64,000 nucleotides of DNA, taken from NCBI RefSeq assembly GCF_010723735.1, contig NZ_BLLB01000002.1, positions 2,480,001-2,544,000 of the forward strand. Direction: 5' to 3'. Below, one piece after another: positions 28,986-37,376 of the stretch. This stretch comes from Mycolicibacterium hippocampi (GTDB lineage: Bacteria; Actinomycetota; Actinomycetes; Mycobacteriales; Mycobacteriaceae). The position numbers and the translations under genes were made by a program. The notes beneath the pieces were generated by a model. It saw only the letters and a list, made by a program, of their open reading frames with translations. It was not told the DNA's origin and did not search any database. Position 1 is the first letter of the stretch. The number at the start of each line of letters is the position of its first letter.

Positions 28986-30425
28986 ATGAGAACGGTGAGC
29001 AGCGCCGCGACGGGTCCTGAACCGACCCGACACACCGTGCTGGCCGAAGCCGACAGCGGCGCCTACCACTCGCTGCGGCAACGGCCCGTGACCCGGGCCG
29101 AGCGGTATGCGCTCGGCAAGAGCCTGCGCAAGCGGGTGCCCCGACGATCGATGGCCGACTGGACTCCGCCCGCGGACCGACCCGACCCGATCGAGCTGAT
29201 CAACGCCAACCATCGAGGCCGGCTGGAACCGTTGATCCCGGTCCGGGTGGGGCGCATGGTCGCCTCCCCGTACGGATTCCTGCGCGGCACTGCTGTGGTG
29301 ATGGCCGACGACGTGGCCCGGCTACCGGCGACCGGTATCAGGCCGGTGGTCTGCGGTGATTCGCACCTGGGCAACTTCGGTTTCTACGCATCGCCGGAAC
29401 GTGACCTGGTGATCGACCTCAACGACTTCGACGAGGCGCACCCGGGTGGCTGGGAGTGGGACCTGCGTCGCCTGGTGGCCAGCATCTGGGTGGCGGGTCG
29501 CCACAACGGTGCCTCCGAGGACGACTGCGGCTCCGCGGTGCGCTCCTGCGTCTCGGCCTACCGGCGGGAGCTGCGGCGACTGTCGAAGGAGCCGCTGTTC
29601 TCGCGGTCCTTCGCGCGGCTGGACGTCGACCAGCTCGAGGGGGAGGCAGCCGGTCCGCTGGCCGACGAGGTACGGCGTTCGGCCAAACGGGCGCGCAACC
29701 GCACCAGCGACCGCGCGCTGCCGCGATTCACCAAGGAGGTCGACGGTGTCCGCAGGATCGTCGAGGAGCCGCCGCTGATCAACCGGCTACCGCAGCGGGA
29801 GGCCGACGCGTTGGCCGAGGCGCTCGACGACTACCTGCCCACCCTGTCCACCCACTGGCGCCGCGTGCTGGGTGGTTACACCCTGCTCGATGTCGCGCAG
29901 AAGGTGGTCGGGGTCGGCAGTGTCGGGCTGCGCGCGTATGTGGCCCTGCTGGAAGGATCTTCACCGGAGGACGTGGTTTTCCTGCAGCTCAAACAGGCCC
30001 GCCGCTCGGTCCTGGCGCGCTACGTGCACGGCGAATCCGCGCTGCATGCGCATCAGGGTCAGCGGGTGGTGGAGTACCAGCAGGCGCTGCAGACGGTCAG
30101 CGACCCACTACTGGGCTGGACCACCGTCGACGGCCTGCAGTACTACGTGCGGCAGTTCCGGAACATGAAGGGGACCATCCCGCTGGACGCGATGGACTCC
30201 AAGGCGCTCATCGACTACACGGGTGTGGTGGGTCAGTTGCTCGCCAAGGGCCACGCCCGCACCAGCGGCGCCTCGATGATCGCGGGCTACCTCGGGCAGT
30301 CGAAGAAGGTGGACAAGGCGTTGGTCACCTTCGCCCGTCGATACGCCGACCAGACCGAAGCCGACCACGCCGCGTTGGTGGCCGCTGTGGACCGGGGACG
30401 GCTGCCGGTCGAGCGTGGTGTCTGA
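28986..30425 (+). CDS. DUF2252 family protein
   Basis: A 479-aa protein of the DUF2252 family, common in actinobacteria. It resembles aminoglycoside-phosphotransferase-like kinase folds: GDSHLGNFGFYASPE and the acidic VIDLNDFDEAHPGGWEWDLRRL are the family hallmarks and look like the catalytic and metal-binding loops. No function is established. ATG 28986 overlaps the promoter region shared with the NYN operon. The gene ends in a 15-bp tandem repeat that repeats its stop codon. Confidence 0.85.
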   Translation: MRTVSSAATGPEPTRHTVLAEADSGAYHSLRQRPVTRAERYALGKSLRKRVPRRSMADWTPPADRPDPIELINANHRGRLEPLIPVRVGRMVASPYGFLRGTAVVMADDVARLPATGIRPVVCGDSHLGNFGFYASPERDLVIDLNDFDEAHPGGWEWDLRRLVASIWVAGRHNGASEDDCGSAVRSCVSAYRRELRRLSKEPLFSRSFARLDVDQLEGEAAGPLADEVRRSAKRARNRTSDRALPRFTKEVDGVRRIVEEPPLINRLPQREADALAEALDDYLPTLSTHWRRVLGGYTLLDVAQKVVGVGSVGLRAYVALLEGSSPEDVVFLQLKQARRSVLARYVHGESALHAHQGQRVVEYQQALQTVSDPLLGWTTVDGLQYYVRQFRNMKGTIPLDAMDSKALIDYTGVVGQLLAKGHARTSGASMIAGYLGQSKKVDKALVTFARRYADQTEADHAALVAAVDRGRLPVERGV

Positions 30426-30468
30426 GGGTCGAGTGTCTGAGGGCCGAGTGTCTGAGGGTCGAGGGTCT
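30418..30468 (+). repeat. 15-bp tandem repeat containing repeated in-frame stops
   Basis: Three copies of a 15-bp unit (GTGTCTGAGGGTCGA and variants) start at about 30418. Because the unit is a multiple of three, it places TGA stops in the DUF2252 frame at 30423, 30438 and 30453. Confidence 0.8.
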
Positions 30469-30901
30469 AGGGCTCGACGAGCCTGCGCAGGTTGTCGAGG
30501 CTGGCGGACAGCACCCGGCCGACCTGGCGGGACGCGATGTGGTCGGCGAGCAGCCCGAGCACTCCGCCCGGTGACTGGTAGGTGAGCCGGAACGTCACCT
30601 TCGTGCCGTCATGGCCCGCGTCCCGCAGCCGGAACCGGCCGCGGATGCTGACCCCGGTGATGCTGACCCATGCCAGATCGCGCGCGGGGTCGAACTCGAC
30701 GAGCTCGATCACGCCGCCCACCGGCGCCGCGCCGATCTTCCAGTGCACGGTGTAGCGGGAACCGATGCCGGCGGGGCCGTCGGTGACGGTCTCCCACCGT
30801 TCCAGGTTCGGCATGAAATCCGGGTAGTGGTCGGGGTCGCTGACAATCGACCACACGGTGTGGCGGTCGGCCCGCAGGATCCGGTGGCGTTCGACGCGCA
30901 T
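30467..30901 (-). CDS. SRPBCC/START-like protein
   Basis: A 144-aa polyketide-cyclase/dehydrase-like protein of the helix-grip fold. It starts MRVERHRILRADRHTVWSIVSDPDHYPDFM, the classical first strand and helix. Such proteins bind hydrophobic ligands or lipids. It follows the acyltransferase gene with a one-base TGATG overlap, so the two are probably cotranslated; a shared role in lipid handling is inference. Confidence 0.85.
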   Translation of the reverse strand: MRVERHRILRADRHTVWSIVSDPDHYPDFMPNLERWETVTDGPAGIGSRYTVHWKIGAAPVGGVIELVEFDPARDLAWVSITGVSIRGRFRLRDAGHDGTKVTFRLTYQSPGGVLGLLADHIASRQVGRVLSASLDNLRRLVEP

Positions 30902-31749
30902 CAGCCGATCACCGGGAACCTGCGCTCGGCCGCCAGTCGGTCCACACCGGCCTGCAGGCTGGCTCGGACCGCCTCGTCGACCGTGTCGTCGTCCCCGTCG
31001 ACATCGATCGGGTCCTGGACCTCGATGGTGATCTTCGCGGGCAGCGGCACATGCCCGGCCAGGTCACTGATGTTCAGGCCCCACGGAAGGGCCAGCGAGA
31101 TCGGCACGCTCTTGAGCCGCAGCCGCTTGTCCACCCCCAGCAGTCTGGCCAGCCATTGTCCGCGGTCCAGGAACAGCGCGGTCTCCTGGCCGCCGACGCT
31201 GGCCACCGGCACGATCTGCACCCGGGCTTCGCGGGCGAGTTGGACGTAGCCTTTGCGGCCGCCGAAGTCGACGACGTTGCGCTGCCACGACGGGCGGAAG
31301 ACCTCGTAGTCACCACCCGGGTAGACCAGCAATGCGCTGGCCCGCCCGGCTTGCAGCGCCAGGCGGGCGTTCTCCGGGGTCGCGGCCACCGTGCCGAACT
31401 TCCGGAGCCAGCCCAGCCCGGGTGCGGACACCACCAGATTGTGGGCGAGCTGGAAGAACGGCCGCTCCACCCCGAAGTAGGAGCAGAAGGCCAGGGTGAA
31501 CACAAAGGTGTCCGGTGGGACGTTGCCACCGCTGTGGTTGCCCACCAGCAGCACCGGTTTGTCGGGCGGAATCCGGTGCAGCCCACGAACATCGGCCCGG
31601 AAGTACAGCGACGCGAGCAGCCAGGTCCCGGGCAGCCGATCGCGGATGTAGTCGGGATCGCGATGGTCGAGGTCCGCCTCGGGGACTTGTGGCGTGACCT
31701 GCTTTTTCGCCCAACCGAGGGCATCGTCGAGCAGGGAACGCGCCGACAT
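30901..31749 (-). CDS. Lysophospholipid/diacylglycerol acyltransferase-like protein
   Basis: A 282-aa PlsC-superfamily protein from ATG 31747-31749. The active-site region is VGNHSGGNVPPD (His72), so the canonical H-x4-D is replaced by H-S-G-G-N with Asp only at residue 80. This variant is typical of mycobacterial acyltransferases near the DGAT group. A second block, VYPGGDYEVFRPSW, corresponds to the glycerol-phosphate-binding motif. It is expected to be membrane-associated and to act in phospholipid or triacylglycerol synthesis. Confidence 0.82.
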   Translation of the reverse strand: MSARSLLDDALGWAKKQVTPQVPEADLDHRDPDYIRDRLPGTWLLASLYFRADVRGLHRIPPDKPVLLVGNHSGGNVPPDTFVFTLAFCSYFGVERPFFQLAHNLVVSAPGLGWLRKFGTVAATPENARLALQAGRASALLVYPGGDYEVFRPSWQRNVVDFGGRKGYVQLAREARVQIVPVASVGGQETALFLDRGQWLARLLGVDKRLRLKSVPISLALPWGLNISDLAGHVPLPAKITIEVQDPIDVDGDDDTVDEAVRASLQAGVDRLAAERRFPVIG

Positions 31750-31952
31750 CGTCACGCGGCTCCGGTGACTGCGACAACCATCCTGGCGAACCCCCTCGTC
31801 CGTGCCCTTCTTTGCCGCGCTGCACCTGCGGTGCACTCCAGTACTGCCCCGATGTTTCCGGCGTCAAACTGGCGGGCGGCCCGACGACCGGGGGCGGGTA
31901 GCCTGAGACCATTCCCATCCGACCTGAGTCCGGCGGCCCGTTCCGCGTTGCC

Positions 31953-32954
31953 GTGCTGGCACCGATCGCGTGGCGGACGCCGCCGCGCCACTACGGGCCG
32001 TGGGAGCAGTTCGCCTCCCTGCTGACCGAAGGTCTGGTGGCGGCCGGTCACCACGTCACCCTGTTCGCGACCGCGGACTCGATCACCACCGCCGCTCTGC
32101 ATGCGACCGCAGCGACCGGATGGTCCGAGGACGAGACGATCGACGCCAAGGTCGCCGAGTGTCTGCACGTTGCGTCGGTCTTCGAACGCGCCGACGATTT
32201 CGACGTCATCCACAACGGGTTCGACTTCCTGCCGCTGACCTACAGCGCCCTGGTCGCGACGCCGGTCGTGACGACCATCCACGGCTTCTCGTCGGAGCGG
32301 ATCGTTCCGGTCTACGAGCGCTACGACAGCACCACCACCTACGTGTCGATCAGCGACGCCGACCGACACCCGAACCTGACCTACGCCGCCACCATCCACC
32401 ACGGCATCAACACCAGTGCGTTCACCACCCACCCCGAGCCGGGCGAGCATCTGTTGTTCTTCGGGCGGATCCACCCCGACAAGGGCACCGCTGACGCGAT
32501 CGAGGTCGCCCGCCGTAGCGGCCGCCGCCTCGACATCGCCGGAATAGTCCAGGACGAGAGATACTTCCGTGACCAGGTCGCTCCGCACATCGACGGCGAC
32601 CGGGTGCGCTACCTCGGCGCCGTCGACGCCACCGCCCGTGCCGAAGTGTTGGGCGGTGCACACGCGCTGCTGCACCTGATCGACTTCGACGAGCCGTTCG
32701 GCTACAGCGTGGCGGAGGCGATGGCCTGCGGCACGCCGGTGATCGCGAACGACAGGGGGTCGATGAGCGAGCTGATCACGCACGGCGTCACCGGCGCTCT
32801 GGTCACAGATATCGACTCCGCGGTCGCCGCCGTCGCCGCTGTCGCCGACCTCGACCGCAGCCGGATCGCGGCGATCGCCGAAGAGCGCTTCGCCGTGGAG
32901 GTGATGGTCGACAAGTACGTGGACGTGTACCGCACAATCACCGACCGACGGTGA
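31953..32954 (+). CDS. Glycosyltransferase family 4
   Basis: A 333-aa GT-B glycosyltransferase from GTG 31953. The donor-site motif E-x7-E is intact in DEPFGYSVAEAMACGTPVIA, and FGRIHPDKG is the usual linker-domain block. The frame is open upstream and encodes FRVAVLAPIA, the conserved first strand, so the real start may be earlier, for instance a rare ATT at 31911. Family members transfer sugars from nucleotide donors to lipids or small molecules; the acceptor is unknown. Confidence 0.85.
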   Translation: MLAPIAWRTPPRHYGPWEQFASLLTEGLVAAGHHVTLFATADSITTAALHATAATGWSEDETIDAKVAECLHVASVFERADDFDVIHNGFDFLPLTYSALVATPVVTTIHGFSSERIVPVYERYDSTTTYVSISDADRHPNLTYAATIHHGINTSAFTTHPEPGEHLLFFGRIHPDKGTADAIEVARRSGRRLDIAGIVQDERYFRDQVAPHIDGDRVRYLGAVDATARAEVLGGAHALLHLIDFDEPFGYSVAEAMACGTPVIANDRGSMSELITHGVTGALVTDIDSAVAAVAAVADLDRSRIAAIAEERFAVEVMVDKYVDVYRTITDRR

Positions 32955-32987
32955 AAGCGCCTCTGCGCAAGGGAAACCCGTTGCCGC

Positions 32988-33347
32988 TCAGGTGCAGCAG
33001 TCAGGGTTGAGCACCGCGCACAGCGCGCCGAGCGCGTCGGTGGCCACCCGGTGGTAGACGTTCATGCCCCGCCGTTCGGATTCGACGAAACCGGCGCGGC
33101 GAAGTTGGGCCAGGTGATGGCTGACGGTGGATTCGCCGAGTCCGAGGACCCCAGCGAGGTCTCCGCTGTTTTCCGCACCGGCCGCCGAACTGTAGAGCAG
33201 CGACATGATCTTCACCCGTGCCGGGTCCGCCAGCGCCTTGAGGCGCAGCGCCACCTGCAGCGCATCGTCGTCGCTCATCGGGCCGGCGGCCACCGGCGCG
33301 CAGCACACCGGTGCGGAGATGTCGATGGTCGGCAGGGTCTTGGGCAC
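32988..33347 (-). CDS. ArsR/SmtB-family metalloregulator
   Basis: About 119 aa from GTG 33347; an ATG at 33374 would add nine residues but lies inside the operator palindrome. The winged-helix core (LADPARVKIMSLL..ESTVSHHLAQLRRAGFV) is complete. Cysteine pairs occur in the N-terminus (APVCCAP) and at the C-terminal end (PDCCT), fitting trivalent metalloid binding of the actinobacterial ArsR type that uses N-terminal vicinal Cys. It is divergent from cadI and most likely represses both. Confidence 0.88.
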   Translation of the reverse strand: MPKTLPTIDISAPVCCAPVAAGPMSDDDALQVALRLKALADPARVKIMSLLYSSAAGAENSGDLAGVLGLGESTVSHHLAQLRRAGFVESERRGMNVYHRVATDALGALCAVLNPDCCT

Positions 33348-33367
33348 GGCTCGATTCTGCCAGAAGA

Positions 33368-33381
33368 TTGACATATATCAA
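33368..33381. promoter_or_regulatory. ArsR operator between arsR-like gene and cadI
   Basis: The inverted repeat TTGA-N6-TCAA (33368-33381) in an AT-rich patch is the typical ArsR/SmtB operator shape. It lies 64 bp upstream of cadI and just ahead of the preferred start of the regulator. Confidence 0.7.
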
Positions 33382-33444
33382 AAAGGTGGCAGTGTGGCGG
33401 TAGCGCGCTAATTCGATATAAGTCACACAGGTATGGAGGTTCAC

Positions 33445-33912
33445 ATGTCCCGAGTTCAACTCGCCCTCAACGTCGACGACCTCGACACGGCGATCACGTT
33501 CTACACCAAGCTGTTCAACACCGCACCCGCCAAGATCAAAGACGGGTACGCCAACTTCGCGGTCGCCGAGCCGCCGCTCAAACTGGTCCTCATCGAGAAC
33601 CCGGGCAAAGGCGGTTCGATCAACCACCTCGGCGTGGAGGTGGCGACGAGCGAGGCCGTGCACACCGAGATCGGCCGGCTCAGCGCCGAGGGTCTTTTCA
33701 CCGAAGAGGAGATGAACACCACCTGCTGCTTCGCCACCCAGGACAAGGTGTGGGTCACCGGACCCGCAGGGGAGAAGTGGGAGGTGTACACGGTTTTGGC
33801 GGACTCCGAGGTGTTCGGCGCCAGCCCGCAGCATGCCGAGGGCGGTACCGGGGAGACCGGCGTCTGTTGCGGCGCTGACGCGGGCGACAAGGCGGAGAAC
33901 GCCTGCTGCTGA
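33445..33912 (+). CDS. cadI: CadI/ArsI-like VOC protein
   Basis: A 155-aa glyoxalase/dioxygenase-fold (VOC) protein, close to M. tuberculosis CadI (SRVQLALNVDDLDTAITFY.., PPLKLVLIE, DKVWVTGPAGEKWEVY). The family includes the cadmium-induced CadI and the organoarsenical C-As lyase ArsI. The cysteine pair in MNTTCCFATQD corresponds to the ArsI substrate-binding pair, and further Cys pairs (GVCC, NACC) lie in the tail. The start is fixed by GGAGG at 33435-33439. Metal or metalloid induction through the neighbouring ArsR is likely. Confidence 0.9.
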   Translation: MSRVQLALNVDDLDTAITFYTKLFNTAPAKIKDGYANFAVAEPPLKLVLIENPGKGGSINHLGVEVATSEAVHTEIGRLSAEGLFTEEEMNTTCCFATQDKVWVTGPAGEKWEVYTVLADSEVFGASPQHAEGGTGETGVCCGADAGDKAENACC

Positions 33913-34007
33913 CGAATACCGTGATTTGCTGCGGACCCGGCGGCAGCGCCATAGATTGGTAGCGAGTTCGGCCACGCCACGCGCCGACCCACCAGAGGTG
34001 CAGGGTT

Positions 34008-34205
34008 GTGATTGCGAATTTCAAGACGGCGATGAGGCTGGCCGGAATGCGCCCCCTGCCGCGATGGCCCGCCCGCTCTGTGGTGGATCTGGCCGGCAAG
34101 CGGATCCTGTTGACCGGTGCGTCGTCGGGGATCGCACCGACCCGCGCCTACGACGGGGTGGCGGCGCTCACCCCGCAGGAGGCGGCCGACTGGATGGTGC
34201 CCGCT
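34008..34205 (+). pseudogene. Short-chain dehydrogenase with large internal deletion
   Basis: The frame from GTG 34008 encodes an SDR start (VVDLAGKRILLTGASSG) and then, without a break in frame, the C-terminal tail of the same family (PTRAYDGVAALTPQEAADWM). About 150 internal residues, including the catalytic Tyr-x3-Lys, are absent. The frame then runs into the remnant of the EamA gene. It cannot be an active dehydrogenase. Confidence 0.75.
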
Positions 34206-34209
34206 GTGG

Positions 34210-34776
34210 ATGCCGCTGATCGCGTGGTGTGTCACGCGCCAGCGGGTCTCGGCCCCCACCTGGGTCGGTGCCGGTGTCGGTTTCGCCGGGGTGATCCTGG
34301 TGCTGCAGCCGCAGGGCCACAGCTTCGGCATCGGTGAAATGTCAGCGGTTGCCGGCGCGCTGTTCCTGGCTGTCGCCATGATGTCGGTGCGTTGGCTCGG
34401 CGCGACCGAGCCGATGACCCGGATCCTGTTCTACTACTTCCTGCTGTCTACGGTCATGGCGATCCCGCTGGCTGTCATCGACTGGCAACCGTTCCCGGCC
34501 CGGGCGTGGGGCGGGTTGATCGGTCTCGGGTTCGCCCTGTTGTTCTCGCAGGTTTTCATCGTGCTGGCCTACCGGTACGCATCGGCGGAGAAGGTCGGCC
34601 CGTTCATCTACACCGTGATCGTGTTCACCGCGCTGATCGACTGGATCATCTGGGACCACCGCCCCACGCTGACAACGTATCTCGGGATGGCGCTGGTCAT
34701 CGGCGGTGGCCTGGTGGCGGTGCGCAGCAGGAACCGCGTCCCCGCGGGCACACCGGCCCTGGTGTCCCCGCCATGA
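34210..34776 (+). pseudogene. N-terminally truncated EamA/DMT transporter
   Basis: About 188 aa from ATG 34210 cover the second half of a ten-helix EamA transporter: VGAGVGFAGVILVLQPQ ends the first repeat and the full second repeat follows (FLAVAMMSVRWLGA..KVGPFIYTVIVFTALIDW). The first ~3 helices are missing and their place is taken by the SDR remnant. It might still be translated, since the next gene starts by ATGA overlap with its stop. Confidence 0.75.
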
Positions 34777-35825
34777 CCGTGCCGATCCACCCCGACGACA
34801 TCACCGCCGAGGTGTTCCGGTCGTTGACGGGCCTGAACCAGGTCACGGACGTACACCTCACCGGTGCCGATCACGGCACCGCCGTGCGGGCGCGACTGGA
34901 GGTGACGGGCCCGCCGGGCACGCCGCGGCGGGTGTTCGCCAAGCTGACTCCCACCCGGCCGGTGGAACGGCTGTTCGACAATGTGATGCGGTTGGGGCGC
35001 AACGAGGTCGAGGTCTACCGGCGGCTGGGACCGGATCTCGGCGACGTGGCACCGACGGTCTACGGCGCCGCGTCGAGCGGGGGCAGGTCCGTGCTGTTGA
35101 TGGAGGATCTGGCGCAGGCCGGTGCCCGCTTCGGCGACGTCGCCGGCTCGTGCACCCGCGACGAGGCCGTCGCGGTGGCCAGGGCGCTGGCCGGATTCCA
35201 CGCGATGTTCTGGCAGTCGGCCCGGTTCGCGGCGGATCTGGCGGCGTTCACCCCGCCCGCGGCCAGGTCCGTGTCGTGGGGCCCCCAGACCTGGAGGCTG
35301 CTTGCCCTGCTGCCCCGCCGGTACCACGACGTCGTCCCGGCGAGGGTCCGCGCCGACGCCGTCCTGCTGCGCACCCGGCGCAGGGCCGTCGCCGCGGCGC
35401 TGCGCGATTTCCCGCTGACCTTCCTGCACGGCGACACCCACCGCGGCAACGTCTGTTTTGTCGGCGACCGCCCCGTCCTGTTCGACTGGCAGGTCGCTGC
35501 GCAGGGCCCCGGCCTCAAGGATCTCGCCTACTTCGCGGTCACGTCGCTGGAGCCCGAGCTGCGGCGCAGCGTCGAACGCGAACTGCTCACCGAGTACCTC
35601 GACGTGCTGTGTGCGCGGTCCGGGCCCCGGCTGCAGGTCGCAGCGGCCTGGGACGACTACCGGATGCTGGCCGTCACCGCCTACATCGCGGCCGCGGTCA
35701 CCGCGGCTTTCAGTGGACGGCTGCAGGGGGAGGAGGTGACCCGCGCCGGCCTCGACCGCGGCGCGCAGGCGGTGCAGGACCTCGATTCGTTCGCCGAGCT
35801 CCGGCGACGCATCGGCGAGCGGTGA
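34773..35825 (+). CDS. Aminoglycoside-phosphotransferase/EcKinase-like protein
   Basis: A 350-aa kinase-fold protein. The catalytic loop is FLHGDTHRGNVCF and the metal-binding position is VLFDWQ, as in small-molecule phosphotransferases; LLMEDLAQAGARFGD is the hinge block. Mycobacterial relatives are often found beside short-chain dehydrogenases and acyl-CoA genes. It starts by ATGA overlap with the EamA remnant and ends by GTGA overlap with the next frame. Substrate unknown. Confidence 0.85.
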   Translation: MTVPIHPDDITAEVFRSLTGLNQVTDVHLTGADHGTAVRARLEVTGPPGTPRRVFAKLTPTRPVERLFDNVMRLGRNEVEVYRRLGPDLGDVAPTVYGAASSGGRSVLLMEDLAQAGARFGDVAGSCTRDEAVAVARALAGFHAMFWQSARFAADLAAFTPPAARSVSWGPQTWRLLALLPRRYHDVVPARVRADAVLLRTRRRAVAAALRDFPLTFLHGDTHRGNVCFVGDRPVLFDWQVAAQGPGLKDLAYFAVTSLEPELRRSVERELLTEYLDVLCARSGPRLQVAAAWDDYRMLAVTAYIAAAVTAAFSGRLQGEEVTRAGLDRGAQAVQDLDSFAELRRRIGER

Positions 35826-35845
35826 AAGCCCCGTACTCTTCCACC

Positions 35846-37270
35846 GTGACCGCGATCGATCCCGACAAGCTCAGCACGTGTCTACAGGTGCTGGCCGACA
35901 TCGAGTCGTTGCCGCCCGAGCACCCCGACGCCGTCGCCGTCCGCCGGGCCACCGCGGGGATATTCAAGTCGGTGAAGAGGGCCCGCCGGCACGCCAAGCG
36001 CGACGCGGTCGCCGCTGCCGATCGTGCCGTCATCGCCGCCACCGCCACCGGCGCGCCCGGGCGCATCGACGACGAGACCGCCGGCCTGCCGCTGGTGTCC
36101 GCCGCGGCGGGAGCCACCGCGGGAACCCTGCTGCGGTCCCGGGCCTGCTACATCTGCAAGAACCACCACACGGTGGTCGACGCGTTCTACCACCAGCTCT
36201 GCCCGGAATGCGCTGCGCGCAACCGCGCCAAACGCGACGCCCGCACCGACCTCACCGGCAGGAGCGCCCTGCTCACCGGTGGCCGCGCCAAGATCGGGAT
36301 GTACATCGCGCTGCGGCTGTTGCGCGACGGCGCCCAAACGACCATCACCACCCGGTTCCCGAACGACGCGGTGCGCCGTTTCGCTGCGATGGACGACAGC
36401 GCCGACTGGCTGCACCGGCTGCGCATCGTGGGTATCGACCTGCGCGACCCGGCCCAGGTGGTCGCGCTGGCCGACAATGTGGCCGCGCAGGGCCCGCTGG
36501 ACATCCTGATCAACAACGCCGCCCAGACGGTGCGCCGCGCTCCGGGCTCGTACACCGCGCTGGTCGAGGCGGAGCGCACCCCGCCGGCCGAGCTCGCGGA
36601 CGTCGACGTCGTCACGTTCGACCGGGTCAGCGACGCCCATCCGGCGGCGCTCGCCGGGAGCCTGGCCGAACACCCGGATCCGCACGCCGTCACCGAGCTC
36701 GCACTCACCGCGCGAAGCGCATCCCCCGAGCGGATCGCCGCGGGTACCGCGATCGACGCGGGGGGCCTGCTGCCCGACACCGCCGCGGTGAACAGCTGGA
36801 CCCAGCGGGTACACGAAGTGGACGCGATGGAGCTGCTCGAGGTGCAGCTGTGCAATCAGACTGCACCGTTCATCCTGGTGAGCCGGTTGCGTCCGGTGAT
36901 GGCCGCGTCACCGGCCCGCCGCAAGTACGTCGTGAACGTATCGGCGATGGAGGGGCAGTTCAGCCGCGCCTACAAGGGCCCGGGGCATCCGCACACCAAC
37001 ATGGCCAAGGCCGCGCTGAACATGCTCACCCGCACCAGTGCCGCCGAGATGCTGGAGCAGGACGGCATCCTGATGACCGCCGTGGACACCGGCTGGATCA
37101 CCGACGAGCGCCCGCACCCGACCAAGCTCAGACTCGCCGACGAGGGGTTTCACGCTCCGCTGGATCTGGCCGACGGCGCCGCCCGCGTCTACGACCCGAT
37201 CGTGCGCGGCGAGGCCGGTGAAGACCTGCACGGCTGCTTCCTCAAGGACTACTCGCCGACGAACTGGTAG
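35846..37270 (+). CDS. Short-chain dehydrogenase with N-terminal zinc-ribbon region
   Basis: About 474 aa from GTG 35846; GTG 35822, which overlaps the previous stop as GTGA, is an equally possible start. After a helical ~95-residue N-terminus comes a four-cysteine knuckle, CYIC-KNHHTV..-CPEC, likely zinc-binding. A Rossmann domain follows with LLTGGRAKIGMYIA and INNAAQ. A long insert (~110 residues) separates it from the catalytic part with YKGPGHPHTNMAKAA, in which Tyr-x-Lys spacing is atypical. I know of no assigned substrate. Confidence 0.85.
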   Translation: MTAIDPDKLSTCLQVLADIESLPPEHPDAVAVRRATAGIFKSVKRARRHAKRDAVAAADRAVIAATATGAPGRIDDETAGLPLVSAAAGATAGTLLRSRACYICKNHHTVVDAFYHQLCPECAARNRAKRDARTDLTGRSALLTGGRAKIGMYIALRLLRDGAQTTITTRFPNDAVRRFAAMDDSADWLHRLRIVGIDLRDPAQVVALADNVAAQGPLDILINNAAQTVRRAPGSYTALVEAERTPPAELADVDVVTFDRVSDAHPAALAGSLAEHPDPHAVTELALTARSASPERIAAGTAIDAGGLLPDTAAVNSWTQRVHEVDAMELLEVQLCNQTAPFILVSRLRPVMAASPARRKYVVNVSAMEGQFSRAYKGPGHPHTNMAKAALNMLTRTSAAEMLEQDGILMTAVDTGWITDERPHPTKLRLADEGFHAPLDLADGAARVYDPIVRGEAGEDLHGCFLKDYSPTNW

Positions 37271-37302
37271 CGGACACCCCTGGCTCGGCTCCCGCTTGGC
37301 CA

Positions 37303-37366
37303 CCGCGAGCAGACACAAACTCGCACAAAAGCCGGGATGTTTGTGCGAGTTTGTGTCTGCTCGCGG
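37303..37366. terminator. Perfect 27-bp hairpin between convergent genes
   Basis: Arms 37303-37329 and 37340-37366 are exact reverse complements around a 10-base loop. It sits between the stops of the SDR gene (37270) and the bicupin gene (37377), so it could end transcription from both sides. It lacks a clear T run, as is usual for mycobacterial terminators. The arm contains GAGCAGACACAAACTCGC. Confidence 0.8.
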
Positions 37367-37376
37367 CAGGGGGCGG

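Noticed and set aside
34008..34337. Intact 109-aa novel protein
   Set aside because: Both halves match the two ends of one SDR family with the middle deleted, so a remnant is the simpler reading.
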